Shown here in pieces: positions 32,538-44,870 of a stretch of 64,000 nt of DNA. The notes below the pieces were generated by a model, which did not search any database, was not told where the DNA came from, and was given only the letters and a program-made list of their open reading frames with translations. Every line of letters begins with the position of its first letter. Position 1 is the first letter of the stretch. The stretch lies in the NCBI GenBank assembly GCA_029721435.1, contig CM056582.1, forward strand, positions 43,606,611 to 43,670,610, in the 5' to 3' direction. The position numbers and the translations under genes are program-made. The stretch comes from Gymnothorax reevesii. Taxonomy: Eukaryota > Chordata > Actinopteri > Anguilliformes > Muraenidae.

Positions 32538-32791
32538 TTTGACTTCAAACTAGAATTGAAACATTGCTTGCTGTTCATCATTGCTGTCAATGCCAGGGGT
32601 CCTGGGAGGCTTCAGTGCTTGAGCTGTAGGGGTCAGAAGTAATACAAGTTAGAGTTATCCTCTGATATAAAGGCAGCGAAGGCTCTCTTCTGCTCAGAAA
32701 CCCGTGCAGTATTTCGCAATTGGCCTCGCGTCCTGGTCCGCCTCGGCAGTGAATGCAGGAGCATGCCTGTGAGGGCACAAAAGGCCAACTC

Positions 32792-32864
32792 TGGAGAATG
32801 CGGGCATTGATCCCGCTTCTTCTCGAATGCTAAGCAAGCGCTCTACCATTTGAGCTAATTCCCC
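32792..32864 (-). pseudogene. tRNA-Ala-AGC, diverged founder-edge copy
   Basis: First Ala locus of the array. Anticodon AGC and G3:U70 kept, but the anticodon stem has C31 facing T39, the T loop is changed (ATCAATG) and the stem is altered. Probably non-functional; the array edge is the usual place for old copies. Confidence 0.75.
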
Positions 32865-32952
32865 AACTTTGCTTACAAGAAATTTTACAGATCAATTTCC
32901 ACAATTTTGAGTAGAAATTCTGCTTGATCTCTCAGTCCTTGCCCAATTTTTA

Positions 32953-33695
32953 GCTGCGACCAAGCAGCTCTCTGAATGCTTCTGTCTGTCTGCCTGTCTG
33001 TCTGTCTGTCTGTCCGTCTTTAACACCTTTTTCACCATGTTCCTGTCGTCGTATCATCATGAAATTTTAAGGAGTTTTTGACCTTCACCAAAGTGATGTC
33101 CATGCTCAAGGTCGAGCTCAAAAGTCAAAGGTCAAGTTCACAGAGGTCACGACCTTGTTTGCAGGTTTTAGCACTGTAACTCCAATTAGAATTCATAGAT
33201 TGCTATGAAATTTTGGAAATAGCTTCTAGGCATACCGGAGGTGTTCCATATTGTTTTTTAACGTCATCCGTCAAATCCCAAGGTCACAAAGGTAAAAAAA
33301 GTGTCGATTTTGCCCGATTTGACGGTTTTCGCACCGTAACTGAAGTTTCATTCAATGAATAACTATGAAATCTTACAACAAGCTTCTTGGAATAGAGAAT
33401 GGGTTCCCTATTGATTTTCAAGGTCATCTGTCGAATCCCAAGGTCACACCAGTAAAAAAACTGTCGATTTTGCAGCGATTTCACAGTTTTCGCACCGTAA
33501 CTCCACTTTCACTTGATGGATGGCTATTAAATCTTAGAACAAACTTCTTGGTACAGAGGAAGGGTCCCCTATTGATTTTCAAGGTCATTTGCCAATTTCG
33601 ACATCACACTTGTACAAGAAACCACCAGTCATGGACACTAGGCCTCGTGACGGACGCTAGGCGAGGTCACAGCTATTAGATCCTTCTGATCTACT
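32953..33695 (+). repeat. Insertion with ~160-bp tandem repeats
   Basis: Sequence absent from every other unit; it lies between CCCAATTTTTA and TTTCACTTTTG, which are adjacent elsewhere. Three repeats are marked by GCAC(C/T)GTAAC at 33171, 33331 and 33492, each followed by AAATTTT/AAATCTT and AAGGTCA phrases. Family not identified. Confidence 0.7.
32981..33018. repeat. (TCTG)n microsatellite
   Basis: About nine TCTG/CCTG units at the start of a foreign insertion in the first Ala unit. Confidence 0.95.
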
Positions 33696-34415
33696 TGTTA
33701 TTCTTTCACTTTTGTATTTGGACAGGGATTCTCCATCATTTTTACCATCAAAGCATGGACAGATGCTTGATATGACAGCCAACCACAAGGAGAATACACA
33801 AAATGCTTGAGTTGTAACACGCTTGCGCCAACATTACATAGCAAGTGTCTGCATTCATCATTCAAGGGCAGGATTAAACAATGCCAACAGTAACTTCAGC
33901 TCAAATTCAGCATTGTGAACGATTTTGTCTCAGACGATGTAAGCGTGTGACGAATGACTCAAGGTCTTTGATGCCAAATGGAAATAAATTCAACTTCCGA
34001 GCAAATGTTGGGACAATTAAGGAGGGAGAGCAAAACATTACTATGCTATAGGAGTAATTAAAGAAGTGGAAAGCATCATGGAAATGGACAAGACCATGGT
34101 ACTGCGTTATGTGGGATGGAAATAAATCAAGGTTCCATCTTGACCATGAAATGTTGCCAAATGCTGTGAGGGCACTGTTCGAGCATTTCATGCGGCAGCA
34201 TTGGTACCTCACTTACTTGGTATGAGCCATACGATAAATGAATGTCAGGGGCCACTCTTGATGGTTTGCTGGAGGATGAATGATTTACCATTTGCAGGTG
34301 AGGAAACTGCTCAAAATAGCCTGAAATTTTCTCAGAGATGACAGTTTCTGGAGGAAATGCTGTCTTCGCACGGATTTTTACCGTTTGGTGGTATCAGACT
34401 TTTGAGTGCAGATTT

Positions 34416-34488
34416 GCTGAAATAGCTCAGTTGGGAGAGCGTTAGACTAAAGAACTAAAGGTCCCTGGTTCGATCCCGGGTTTCGGCA
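34416..34488 (+). pseudogene. tRNA-Phe-type locus, anticodon AAA
   Basis: 73-base locus matching vertebrate tRNA-Phe except T3 (pairs with G70), anticodon AAA instead of GAA and A39, which leaves A31 unpaired. B box GGTTCGATCCC intact. AAA would still read Phe codons by inosine, but eukaryotes normally lack this gene, so I consider it decayed. Confidence 0.75.
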
Positions 34489-34885
34489 ATTTGAGTGCCT
34501 TGGCTTGGCGTTGCGAGGAAATGAGGTCTGTTTTTACTTACTTGTGCAAAAACAAGATGACTGGAGTCCTTTCGTTTGCTTGCCCTGTGAACAAAAAAAG
34601 TCAGCTGGACGAAAGAGGCGAATGTACTGTGGGCTGCACGAACAGAATGATGTAGTGTTGGGCAAGAATGGTTCTCATGGCAGTGCTGCATCTTGCAAGC
34701 CACTTTTAGCCTGGAGAAATATCAGTGCTCAATGGTTAGCTTGTGAAAAAAGTGCTTGTTTGATCACCAGGCCATGTGCAATAGTGTTGAAAAAACAGAG
34801 CTTAGGTTTCCCAATGTCATTCTCAGCGAAAATGAGTCAGCTTTTGATCTTTGTTTTGACAGTAACTGTGGGAAAAAACTTCCAA

Positions 34886-34957
34886 CTCCCCGTCAGGGAA
34901 TCGAACACCGGTCTCCCGCGTGACAGGCGGGGATACTCACCACTATACTAACGAGGA
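34886..34957 (-). tRNA. tRNA-Asp-GTC (one T-stem mismatch)
   Basis: Full 72-base tRNA-Asp: acceptor TCCTCGT/ACGGGGA, discriminator G73 and anticodon GTC. The T stem has T52 facing C62 plus a G-U pair, so function is doubtful. An A6 on the plus strand 8 bases downstream supplies a T6 terminator. Confidence 0.75.
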
Positions 34958-35403
34958 CAAAATAGCAATGCAAAGCCTGATATTGTATGTGCTGTAGCAT
35001 GCCATTCCAAATGTCTGCAATGACCTTTTGCAGGCCTTGTAAAACAATGGCGATTAAACCTTATGTTAATTTCAGCAATGGCTCCGGAGCTGTCCTTGCT
35101 TTCACTATTCCTGGCACAAACAGAACTAATCATGCATAGTGTTAGAGGACTTAGACTTCAAATTAGAACTGAAACATTGCTTGCTGTTCATCATTGCTGT
35201 CAATGCCAGGGGTCCTGGCGGGCTTCAGTGCTTGAGCAGTAGGGGTCAGAAGTTATACAAGTAAGAGTTATCCTCTGATATAAAGGCAGCGAAGGGTCTC
35301 TTCTGCTCAGAAACCTGCACAGTATTTTGAAATTGGTTTTGCTTCCTGGTCTGCCTGGGCAGTAAAAGCAGGAGCATGCCTTTGAGGGCACAGGGGGCAA
35401 CTC

Positions 35404-35476
35404 TGGAGAATGCAGGCGTCGATCCCGCTACCTCTTGCATGCTAAGCGAGCGCTCTACCATTTGAGCTAATTCCCC
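35404..35476 (-). tRNA. tRNA-Ala-AGC (C29 A41 mismatch)
   Basis: AGC anticodon, G3:U70, intact D arm. One anticodon-stem mismatch (C29 against A41) and a G51:U63 wobble. Confidence 0.75.
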
Positions 35477-36093
35477 ACCTTTGTTTATGAGAAAATTTAC
35501 AGATGAATTTCCTCAATTTTGAGTGAAGATTCTTCTCAATCTCTCAGTCCTTGCCCAATTTTTAACCTTTCACTTTTGTATTTGGACAGGGTTTCTCCAT
35601 CATCTTTACCGTCAAAGCAAGGACAGATGCTTGATATGACAGCCAACCAGAAGGAGAATACACACAATGTTTGAGTTGTAACACGCTTGCGCCAACATTA
35701 CATTGCAAGTGTCTGCATTCATCATTCGAGGGCAAGATTAAACAATGCCATTAGAAACTTCAGCTCAAATTCAGCATTATGAACGAATTTATCACTATTC
35801 CTTGCACAAACAGAACTAATCATGCATAGTGTAAGAGGACTTAGACTTCAAATTAGAACTGAAACATTGCTTGCTGTTCATCATTGCTGTCAATGCCAGG
35901 GGTCCTGGCGGGCTTCAGTGCTTGAGCAGTAGGGGTCAGAAGTTATACAAGTAAGAGTTATCCTCTGATATAAAGGCAGCGAAGGGTCTCTTCTGCTCAG
36001 AAACCTGCACAGTATTTTGAAATTGGTTTAGCTTCCTGGTCTGCCTGGGCAGTAAAAGCAGGAGCATGCCTTTGAGGGCACAGGGGGCAAGTC

Positions 36094-36166
36094 TGGAGAA
36101 TGCGGGCGTCGATCCCACTACCTCTCGCATTCTAAGCGAGCGCTCTACTATTTCAGCTAATTCCCC
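36094..36166 (-). tRNA. Ala-type tRNA locus with AGA (Ser) anticodon
   Basis: Loop TTAGAAT gives AGA. G3:U70 kept. C13 to G breaks the D-stem 13:22 pair and G18 is A. T stem has a U50:G64 wobble in this copy. First member of the nine-locus AGA class. Confidence 0.7.
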
Positions 36167-36755
36167 GCCTTTGTTTATGAGAAAATTTACAGATGAATTT
36201 CCTCAATTTTGAGTGAAGATTCTTTCACCTTTCACTTTTGTATTTGGACAGGGTTTCTCCATCATCTTTACCGTCAAAGCAAGGACAGATGCTTGATATG
36301 ACAGCCAACCAGAAGGAAAATACACACAATGTTTGAGTTGTAACACGCTTGCGCCAACATTACATTGCAAGTGTCCTCATTCATCATTCGAGGGCAAGAT
36401 TAAACAATGCCATCAGAAACTTCAGCTCAAATTCAGCATTATGAACGAATTTATCACTATTCCTTGCACAAACAGAACTAATCATGCATAGTGTTAGAGG
36501 ACTTAGACTTCAAATTAGAACTGAAACATTGCTTGCTGTTCATCATTGCTGTCAATGCCAGGGGTCCTGGCGGGCTTCAGTGCTTGAGCAGTAGGGGTCA
36601 GAAGTTATAAAAGTAAGAGCTATCCTCTGATATAAAGGCAGCGAAGGGTCTCTTCTGCTCAGAAACCTGCACTGTATTTTGAAATTGGTTTTGCATCCTG
36701 GTCTGCCTGGGCAGTAAAAGCAGGAGCATGCCTTTGAGGGCACAGGGGGCAACTC

Positions 36756-36828
36756 TGGAGAACGCGGGCGTCGATCCCGCTACCTCTCGCATGCTAAGCG
36801 AGCGCTCTACCATTTGAGCTAATTCCCA
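36756..36828 (-). tRNA. tRNA-Ala-AGC with altered base 1
   Basis: Canonical D arm and AGC anticodon. The flank reads ATTCCCAAC so base 1 is T instead of G and cannot pair with C72; U7:G66 wobble. Probably impaired in 5' processing. Confidence 0.7.
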
Positions 36829-37631
36829 ACATTTGCTTATGAGAAAATTTACAGATGAATTTCCTCAATTTTGAGTGAAGATTCTTCTCAATCTCTCAGT
36901 CCTTGCCCAATTTTTAACCTTTCACTTTTGTATTTGGACAGGGTTTCTCCATCATCTTTACCATCAAAGCATGGACAGATGCTTGATATGACAGCCAACC
37001 AGAAGGAGAATACACAAAATGTTTGAGTTGTAACACGCTTGTGCCAACATTACATTGCAAGTGTCTGCATTCATCATTCGAGGGCAAGATTAAACAATGC
37101 CATCAGAAACTTCAGCTCAAATTCAGCATTGTGAACGATTTTATCTCAGACGATACAAGCGTGTGACGAATGACTCAAGGTCTTGGATGCCAAATGGAAA
37201 TAAATTCAACTTGCGAGCAAACGTTGGGACAATTAACGAGGGAGAGCAAAACATTACTAAGCTATAGGAGTAATTAAAGAAGTGGAAAGCATCATGGAAA
37301 TGGACAAGACCATGGTACTGCGTTATGTGGCATGGAAATAAATCAAGGCTCCATCTTGACCATGAAATGTTGCCAAATGCTGTGAGGGCACTGTTCGAGC
37401 ATTTCATGCGGCAGCAGTGGTAGCTCACTTACTTGGTATGAGCCATACGATAAATGAATGTCAGGGGCCACTCTTGATGGTTTGCTGGAGGATGAATGAT
37501 TTACCATTTGCAGGTGAGGAAACTGCTCAAAATAGCCTGAAATTTTCTCAGAGATGACAGTTCCTGGAGGAAACGCTGTCTTCGCACGGATTTTTACAGT
37601 TTGGTGGTATCAGACTTTTGAGTGCAGATTT

Positions 37632-37704
37632 GCCGAAATAGCTCAGTTGGGAGAGCGTGAGACTGAAGATCTAAAGGTCCCTGGTTCGATCCCGGATTTT
37701 GGCA
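37632..37704 (+). tRNA. tRNA-Phe-GAA, variant class 2
   Basis: GAA anticodon, intact A and B boxes. Class-2 changes: G28 faces A42, C49 faces A65, G4:U69 wobble. T5 terminator at 37747-37751. Linked to a truncated Asp locus. Confidence 0.7.
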
Positions 37705-38101
37705 ATTTGAGTGCCTTGGCTTGGCGTTGCGAGGAAATGAGGTCTGTTTTTACTTACTTGTGCCAAAACAAGATGACTGGAGTCCTTTCGTTTGCTTGCC
37801 CTGTGAACAAAAAAAGTCAGCTGGACGAAAGAGGCGAATGTACTGTGGGCTGCACGAACAGAATGATGTAGTGTTGGGCAAGAATGGTTCTCATGGCAGT
37901 GCTGCATCTTGCAAGCCACTTTTAGCCTGGAGAAATATCAGTGCTCAATGGTTAGCTTGTGAAAAAAGTGCTTGTTTGATCACCAGGCCATGTGCAATAG
38001 TGTTGAAAAAACAGAGCTTAGGTTTCCCAATGTCATTCTCAGCGAAAATGAGTCAGCTTTTGATCTTTGTTTTGACAGTAACTGTGGGAAAAAACCTCCA
38101 A

Positions 38102-38139
38102 CTCCCCGTCGGGGATACTCACCACTACACTAACGAGGA
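38102..38139 (-). pseudogene. tRNA-Asp with 34-bp internal deletion
   Basis: Only 38 bases remain: acceptor, D arm and the terminal T-stem/acceptor end. The anticodon arm and T loop were removed between two CGGGGA repeats. One base differs in the D arm (GTGTAGTGG). Confidence 0.9.
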
Positions 38140-38585
38140 CAAAATAGACATGCAAAGCCTGATATTGTATGTGCCGTAGCATGCCATTCCAAATGTCTGC
38201 AATGACCTTTTGCAGGCCTTGTAAAACAATGGCGATTAAACTCTTATGTTAATTTCAGCAATGGCTCCGGAGCTGTCCTTGCTTTCACTATTCCTGGCAA
38301 AACAGAACTAATCATGCATAGTGTTAGAGGACTTAGACTTCAAATTAGAACTGAAACATTGCTTGCTGTTCATCGTTGCTGTCAATGCCAGGGGTCCTGG
38401 CGGGCTTCAATACTTGAGCAGTAGGGGTCAGAAGTTATACAAGTAAGAGTTATCCTCTGATATAAAGGCAGCGAAGGGTCTCTTCTGCTCAGAAACCTGC
38501 ACAGTATTTTGAAATTGGTTTTGCTTCCTGGTCTGCCTGGGCAGTAAAAGCAGGAGCATGCCTTTGAGGGCACAGGGGGCAAGCC

Positions 38586-38658
38586 TGGAGAGTGCGGGCG
38601 TCGATCCCGCTACCTCTCGCATGCTAAGCGAGCGCTCTATCACATGAGCTAATTCCCC
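38586..38658 (-). tRNA. tRNA-Ala-AGC, variant D-loop class
   Basis: AGC anticodon with a fully paired anticodon stem. D loop ATGTGATA lacks G19, and A6 faces C67. G3:U70 kept. Likely weak or non-functional. Confidence 0.7.
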
Positions 38659-39461
38659 ACATTTGTTTATGAGAAAATTTACAGATGAATTTCCTCAATT
38701 TTGAGTGAAGATTCTTCTCAATCTCTCAGTCCTTGCCCAATTTTTAACCTTTCACTTTTGTATTTGGACAGGGTTTCTCCATCATCTTTACCATCAAAGC
38801 ATGGACAGATGCTTGATATGACAGCCAACCAGAAGGAGAATACACAAAATGTTTGAGTTGTAACACGCTTGTGCCAACATTACATTGCAAGTGTCTGCAT
38901 TCATCATTCAAGGGCAAGATTAAACAATGCCATCAGAAACTTCAGCTCAAATTCAGCATTGTGAACGATTTTATCTCAGACGATGCAAGCGTGTGACGAA
39001 TGACTCAAGGTCTTGGATGCCAAATGGAAATAAATTCAACTTGCGAGCAAACGTTGGGACAATTAACGAGGGAGAGCAAAACATTACTAAGCTATAGGAG
39101 TGATTAAAGAAGTGGAAAGCATCATGGAAATGGACAAGACCATGGTACTGCGTTATGTGGGATGGAAATAAATCAAGGCTCCATCTTGACCATGAAATGT
39201 TGCCAAATGCTGTGAGGGCACTGTTCGAGCATTTCATGCGGCAGCAGTGGTAGCTCACTTACTTGGTATGAGCCATACGATAAATGAATGTCAGGGGCCA
39301 CTCTTGATGGTTTGCTGGAGGATGAATGATTTACCATTTGCAGGTGAGGAAACTGCTCAAAATAGCCTGAAATTTTCTCAGAGATGACAGTTTCTGGAGG
39401 AAATGCTGTCTTCGCACGGATTTTTACAGTTCGGTGGTATCAGAATTTTGAGTGCAATTTT

Positions 39462-39534
39462 GCCGAAATAGCTGAGTTGGGAGAGCGTTAGACTGAAGAT
39501 CTAAAGGTCCCTGGTTCGATCCCGGGTTTCGGCA
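39462..39534 (+). tRNA. tRNA-Phe-GAA, variant class 1 (G13)
   Basis: Identical to the vertebrate tRNA-Phe consensus as I know it except C13 to G, leaving a G13/G22 mismatch in the D stem. Linked to an intact Asp locus. Confidence 0.8.
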
Positions 39535-39929
39535 ATTTGAGTGCCTTGGCTTGGCGTTGCGAGGAAATGAGGTCTGTTTTTACTTACTTGTGCAAAAACA
39601 AGATGACTGGAGTCCTTTCGTTTGCTTGCCCTGTGAACAAAAAGTCAGCTGGACGAAAGAGGCAAATGTACTGTGGGCTGCACGAACAGAATGATGTAGT
39701 GTTGGGCAAGAATGGTTCTCATGGCAGTGCTGCATCTTGCAAGCCACTTTTAGCCTGGAGAAATATCAGTGCTCAATGGTTAGCTTGTGAAAAAAGTGCT
39801 TGTTTGATCACCAGGCCACGTGTAATAGTGTTGAAAGAACAGAGCTTAGGTTTCCCAATGTCATTCTCAGCGAAAATGAGTCAGCTTTTGATCTTTGTTT
39901 TGACAGTAACTGAGGGAAAAAACTTCCAA

Positions 39930-40001
39930 CTCCCCGTCGGGGAATCGAACCCCGGTCTCCCGCGTGACAGGCGGGGATACTCACCACTATACTAACGAGG
40001 A
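39930..40001 (-). tRNA. tRNA-Asp-GTC, intact
   Basis: 72 bases, all stems paired, anticodon GTC, G73, B box GGTTCGATTCC. T6 terminator 8 bases downstream (39917-39922, minus strand). Matches the vertebrate consensus throughout. Confidence 0.95.
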
Positions 40002-40447
40002 CAAAATAGCAATGCAAAGCCTGATATTGTATGTGCTGTAGCATGCCATTCCAAATGTCTGCAATGACCTTTTGCAGGCCTTGTAAAACAATGGCGATTA
40101 AACCTTATGTTAATTTCAGCAATGGCTCCGGAGCTGTCCTTGCTTTCACTATTCCTGGCACAAACAGAACTAATCATGCATAGTGTTAGAGGACTTAGAC
40201 TTCAAATTAGAACTGAAACATTGCTTGCTGTTCATCATTGCTGTCAATGCCAGGGGTCCTGGCGGGCTTCAGTGCTTGAGCAGTAGGGGTCAGAAGTTAT
40301 ACAAGTAAGAGTTATCCTCTGATATAAAGGCAGCGAAGGGTCTCTTCTGCTCAGAAACCTGCACTGTATTTTGAAATTGGTTTTGCTTCCTGGTCTGCCT
40401 GGGCAGTAAAAGCGGGAGCATGCCTTTGAGGGCACAGGGGGCAACTC

Positions 40448-40520
40448 TGGAGAATGCAGGCGTCGATCCCGCTACCTCTCGCATGCTAAGCGAGCGCTCT
40501 ACCATTTGAGCTAATTCCCC
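40448..40520 (-). tRNA. tRNA-Ala-AGC, intact
   Basis: All four stems pair (G51:U63 wobble). Anticodon AGC, G3:U70, A73, G18 and G19 present. T4 terminator 37 bases downstream (40408-40411, minus strand). Confidence 0.93.
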
Positions 40521-41137
40521 ACATTTGTTTATGAGAAAATTTACAGATGAATTTCCTCAATTTTGAGTGAAGATTCTTCTCAATCTCTCAGTCCTTGCCC
40601 AATTTTTAACCTTTCACTTTTGTATTTGGACAGGGTTTCTCCATCATCTTTACCGTCAAAGCAAGGACAGATGCTTGATATGACAGCCAACCAGAAGGAG
40701 AATACACACAATGTTTGAGTTGTAACACGCTTGCGCCAACATTACATTGCAAGTGTCTGCATTCATCATTCGAGGGCAAGATTAAACAATGCCATCAGAA
40801 ACTTCAGCTCAAATTCAGCATTATGAACGAATTTATCACTATTCCTTGCACAAACAGAACTAATCATGCATAGTGTTAGAGGACTTAGACTTCAAATTAG
40901 AACTGAAACATTGCTTGCTGTTCATCATTGCTGTCAATGCCAGGGGTCCTGGCGGGCTTCAGTGCTTGAGCAGTAGGGGTCAGAAGTTATACAAGTAAGA
41001 GTTATCCTCTGATATAAAGGCAGCGAAGGGTCTCTTCTGCTCAGAAACCTGCACAGTATTTTGAAATTGGTTTTGCATCCTGGTCTGCCTGGGCAGTAAA
41101 AGCAGGAGCATGCCTTTGAGGGCACAGGGGGCAACTC

Positions 41138-41210
41138 TGGAGAACGCGGGCGTCGATCCCGCTACCTCTCGCATGCTAAGCGAGCGCTCTACCATTTGAG
41201 CTAATTCCCC
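41138..41210 (-). tRNA. tRNA-Ala-AGC, intact
   Basis: Canonical D arm, AGC anticodon, G3:U70. U7:G66 wobble in the acceptor stem is the only deviation. Confidence 0.93.
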
Positions 41211-42013
41211 ACATTTGCGTATGAGAAAATTTACAGATGAATTTCCTCAATTTTGAGTGAAGATTCTTCTCAATCTCTCAGTCCTTGCCCAATTTTTAAC
41301 CTTTCACTTTTGTATTTGGACAGGGTTTCTCCATCATCTTTACCATCAAAGCATGGACAGATGCTTGATATGACAGCCAACCAGAAGGAGAATACACAAA
41401 ATGTTTGAGTTGTAACACGCTTGTGCCAACATTACATTGCAAGTGTCTGCATTCATCATTCGAGGGCAAGATTAAACAATGCCATCAGAAACTTCAGCTC
41501 AAATTCAGCATTGTGAACGATTTTATCTCAGACGATGCAAGCGTGTGACGAATGACTCAAGGTCTTGGATGCCAAATGGAAATAAATTCAACTTGCGAGC
41601 AAACGTTGGGACAATTAACGAGGGAGAGCAAAACATTACTAAGCTATAGGAGTAATTAAAGAAGTGGAAAGCATCATGGAAATGGACAAGACCATGGTAC
41701 TGCGTTATGTGGCATGGAAATAAATTAAGGCTCCATCTTGACCATGAAATGTTGCCAAATGCTGTGAGGGCACTGTTCGAGCATTTCATGCGGCAGCAGT
41801 GGTAGCTCACTTACTTGGTATGAGCCATACGATAAATGAATGTCAGGGGCCACTCTTGATGGTTTGCTGGAGGATGAATGATTTACCATTTGCAGGTGAG
41901 GAAACTGCTCAAAATAGCCTGAAATTTTCTCAGAGATGACAGTTTCTGGAGGAAACGCTGTCTTCGCACGGATTTTTACAGTTTGGTGGTATCAGACTTT
42001 TGAGTGCAGATTT

Positions 42014-42086
42014 GCCGAAATAGCTCAGTTGGGAGAGCGTGAGACTGAAGATCTAAAGGTCCCTGGTTCGATCCTGGATTTTGGCA
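42014..42086 (+). tRNA. tRNA-Phe-GAA, variant class 2
   Basis: G28/A42 and C49/A65 mismatches, G4:U69; additionally G52:U62 wobble (GATCCTGG). Confidence 0.7.
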
Positions 42087-42483
42087 ATGTGAGTGCCTTG
42101 GCTTGGCGTTGCGAGGAAATGAGGTCTGTTTTTACTTACTTGTGCCAAAACAAGATGACTGGAGTCCTTTCGTTTGCTTGCCCTGTGAACAAAAAAAGTC
42201 AGCTGGACGAAAGAGGCGAATGTACTGTGGGCTGCACGAACAGAATGATGTAGTGTTGGGCAAGAATGGTTCTCATGGCAGTGCTGCATCTTGCAAGCCA
42301 CTTTTAGCCTGGAGAAATATCAGTGCTCAATGGTTAGCTTGTGAAAAAAGTGCTTGTTTGATCACCAGGCCATGTGCAATAGTGTTGAAAAAACAGAGCT
42401 TAGGTTTCCCAATGTCATTCTCAGCGAAAATGAGTCAGCTTTTGATCTTTGTTTTGACAGTAACTGTGGGAAAAAACCTCCAA

Positions 42484-42521
42484 CTCCCCGTCGGGGATAC
42501 TCACCACTACACTAACGAGGA
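42484..42521 (-). pseudogene. tRNA-Asp with 34-bp internal deletion
   Basis: Same 38-base remnant and same D-arm substitution as 38102-38139. Confidence 0.9.
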
Positions 42522-42967
42522 CAAAATAGACATGCAAAGCCTGATATTGTATGTGCCGTAGCATGCCATTCCAAATGTCTGCAATGACCTTTTGCAGGCC
42601 TTGTAAAACAATGGCGATTAAACTCTTATGTTAATTTCAGCAATGGCTCCGGAGCTGTCCTTGCTTTCACTATTCCTGGCAAAACAGAACTAATCATGCA
42701 TAGTGTTAGAGGACTTAGACTTCAAATTAGAACTGAAACATTGCTTGCTGTTCATCATTGCTGTCAATGCCAGGGGTCCTGGCGGGCTTCAATACTTGAG
42801 CAGTAGGGGTCAGAAGTTATACAAGTAAGAGTTATCCTCTGATATAAAGGCAGCGAAGGGTCTCTTCTGCTCAGAAACCTGCACAGTATTTTGAAATTGG
42901 TTTTGCTTCCTGGTCTGCCTGGGCAGTAAAGGCAGGAGCATGCCTTTGAGGGCACAGGGGGCAAGTC

Positions 42968-43040
42968 TGGAGAGTGCGGGCGTCGATCCCGCTACCTCTC
43001 TCATGCTAAGCGAGCGCTCTATCACATGAGCTAATTCCCC
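42968..43040 (-). tRNA. tRNA-Ala-AGC, variant D-loop class
   Basis: D loop ATGTGATA, A6/C67 mismatch and an extra G30/A40 mismatch. The downstream T4 is reduced to T3 (plus strand GTAAAGGC). Probably dead. Confidence 0.65.
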
Positions 43041-43843
43041 ACCGCTGTTTATGAGAAAATTTACAGATGAATTTCCTCAATTTTGAGTGAAGATTCTTCT
43101 CAATCTCTCAGTCCTTGCCCAATTTTTAACCTTTCACTTTTGTATTTGGACAGGGTTTCTCCATCATCTTTACCATCAAAGCATGGACAGATGCTTGATA
43201 TGACAGCCAACCAGAAGGAGAATACACAAAATGTTTGAGTTGTAACACGCTTGTGCCAACATTACATTGCAAGTGTCTGCATTCATCATTCGAGGGCAAG
43301 ATTAAACAATGCCATCAGAAACTTCAGCTCAAATTCAGCATTGTGAACGATTTTATCTCAGACGATACAAGCGTGTGACGAATGACTCAAGGTCTTGGAT
43401 GCCAAATGGAAATAAATTCAACTTGCGAGCAAACGTTGGGACAATTAACGAGGGAGAGCAAAACATTACTAAGCTATAGGAGTAATTAAAGAAGTGGAAA
43501 GCATCATGGAAATGGACAAGACCATGGTACTGCGTTATGTGGCATGGAAATAAATCAAGGCTCCATCTTGACCATGAAATGTTGCCAAATGCTGTGAGGG
43601 CACTGTTCGAGCATTTCATGCGGCAGCAGTGGTAGCTCACTTACTTGGTATGAGCCATACGATAAATGAATGTCAGGGGCCACTCTTGATGGTTTGCTGG
43701 AGGATGAATGATTTACCATTTGCAGGTGAGGAAACTGCTCAAAATAGCCTGAAATTTTCTCAGAGATGACAGTTCCTGGAGGAAACGCTGTCTTCGCACG
43801 GATTTTTACAGTTTGGTGGTATCAGACTTTTGAGTGCAGATTT

Positions 43844-43916
43844 GCCGAAATAGCTCAGTTGGGAGAGCGTGAGACTGAAGATCTAAAGGTCCCTGGTTCG
43901 ATCCCGGATTTTGGCA
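43844..43916 (+). tRNA. tRNA-Phe-GAA, variant class 2
   Basis: Same as 37632-37704, 6212 bp away in the higher-order repeat. Confidence 0.7.
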
Positions 43917-44313
43917 ATTTGAGTGCCTTGGCTTGGCGTTGCGAGGAAATGAGGTCTGTTTTTACTTACTTGTGCCAAAACAAGATGACTGGAGTCCTTT
44001 CGTTTGCTTGCCCTGTGAACAAAAAAAGTCAGCTGGACGAAAGAGGCGAATGTACTGTGGGCTGCACGAACAGAATGATGTAGTGTTGGGCAAGAATGGT
44101 TCTCATGGCAGTGCTGCATCTTGCAAGCCACTTTTAGCCTGGAGAAATATCAGTGCTCAATGGTTAGCTTGTGAAAAAAGTGCTTGTTTGATCACCAGGC
44201 CATGTGCAATAGTGTTGAAAAAACAGAGCTTAGGTTTCCCAATGTCATTCTCAGCGAAAATGAGTCAGCTTTTGATCTTTGTTTTGACAGTAACTGTGGG
44301 AAAAAACCTCCAA

Positions 44314-44351
44314 CTCCCCGTCGGGGATACTCACCACTACACTAACGAGGA
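44314..44351 (-). pseudogene. tRNA-Asp with 34-bp internal deletion
   Basis: 6212-bp counterpart of 38102-38139. Confidence 0.9.
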
Positions 44352-44797
44352 CAAAATAGACATGCAAAGCCTGATATTGTATGTGCCGTAGCATGCCATT
44401 CCAAATGTCTGCAATGACCTTTTGCAGGCCTTGTAAAACAATGGCGATTAAACTCTTATGTTAATTTCAGCAATGGCTCCGGAGCTGTCCTTGCTTTCAC
44501 TATTCCTGGCAAAACAGAACTAATCATGCATAGTGTTAGAGGACTTAGACTTCAAATTAGAACTGAAACATTGCTTGCTGTTCATCGTTGCTGTCAATGC
44601 CAGGGGTCCTGGCGGGCTTCAATACTTGAGCAGTAGGGGTCAGAAGTTATACAAGTAAGAGTTATCCTCTGATATAAAGGCAGCGAAGGGTCTCTTCTGC
44701 TCAGAAACCTGCACAGTATTTTGAAATTGGTTTTGCTTCCTGGTCTGCCTGGGCAGTAAAAGCAGGAGCATGCCTTTGAGGGCACAGGGGGCAAGCC

Positions 44798-44870
44798 TGG
44801 AGAGTGCAGGCGTCGATCCCGCTACCTCTCGCATGCTAAGCGAGCGCTCTATCACATGAGCTAATTCCCC
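44798..44870 (-). tRNA. tRNA-Ala-AGC, variant D-loop class
   Basis: Counterpart of 38586-38658; paired anticodon stem, G51:U63 wobble, D loop ATGTGATA, A6/C67 mismatch. Confidence 0.7.
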
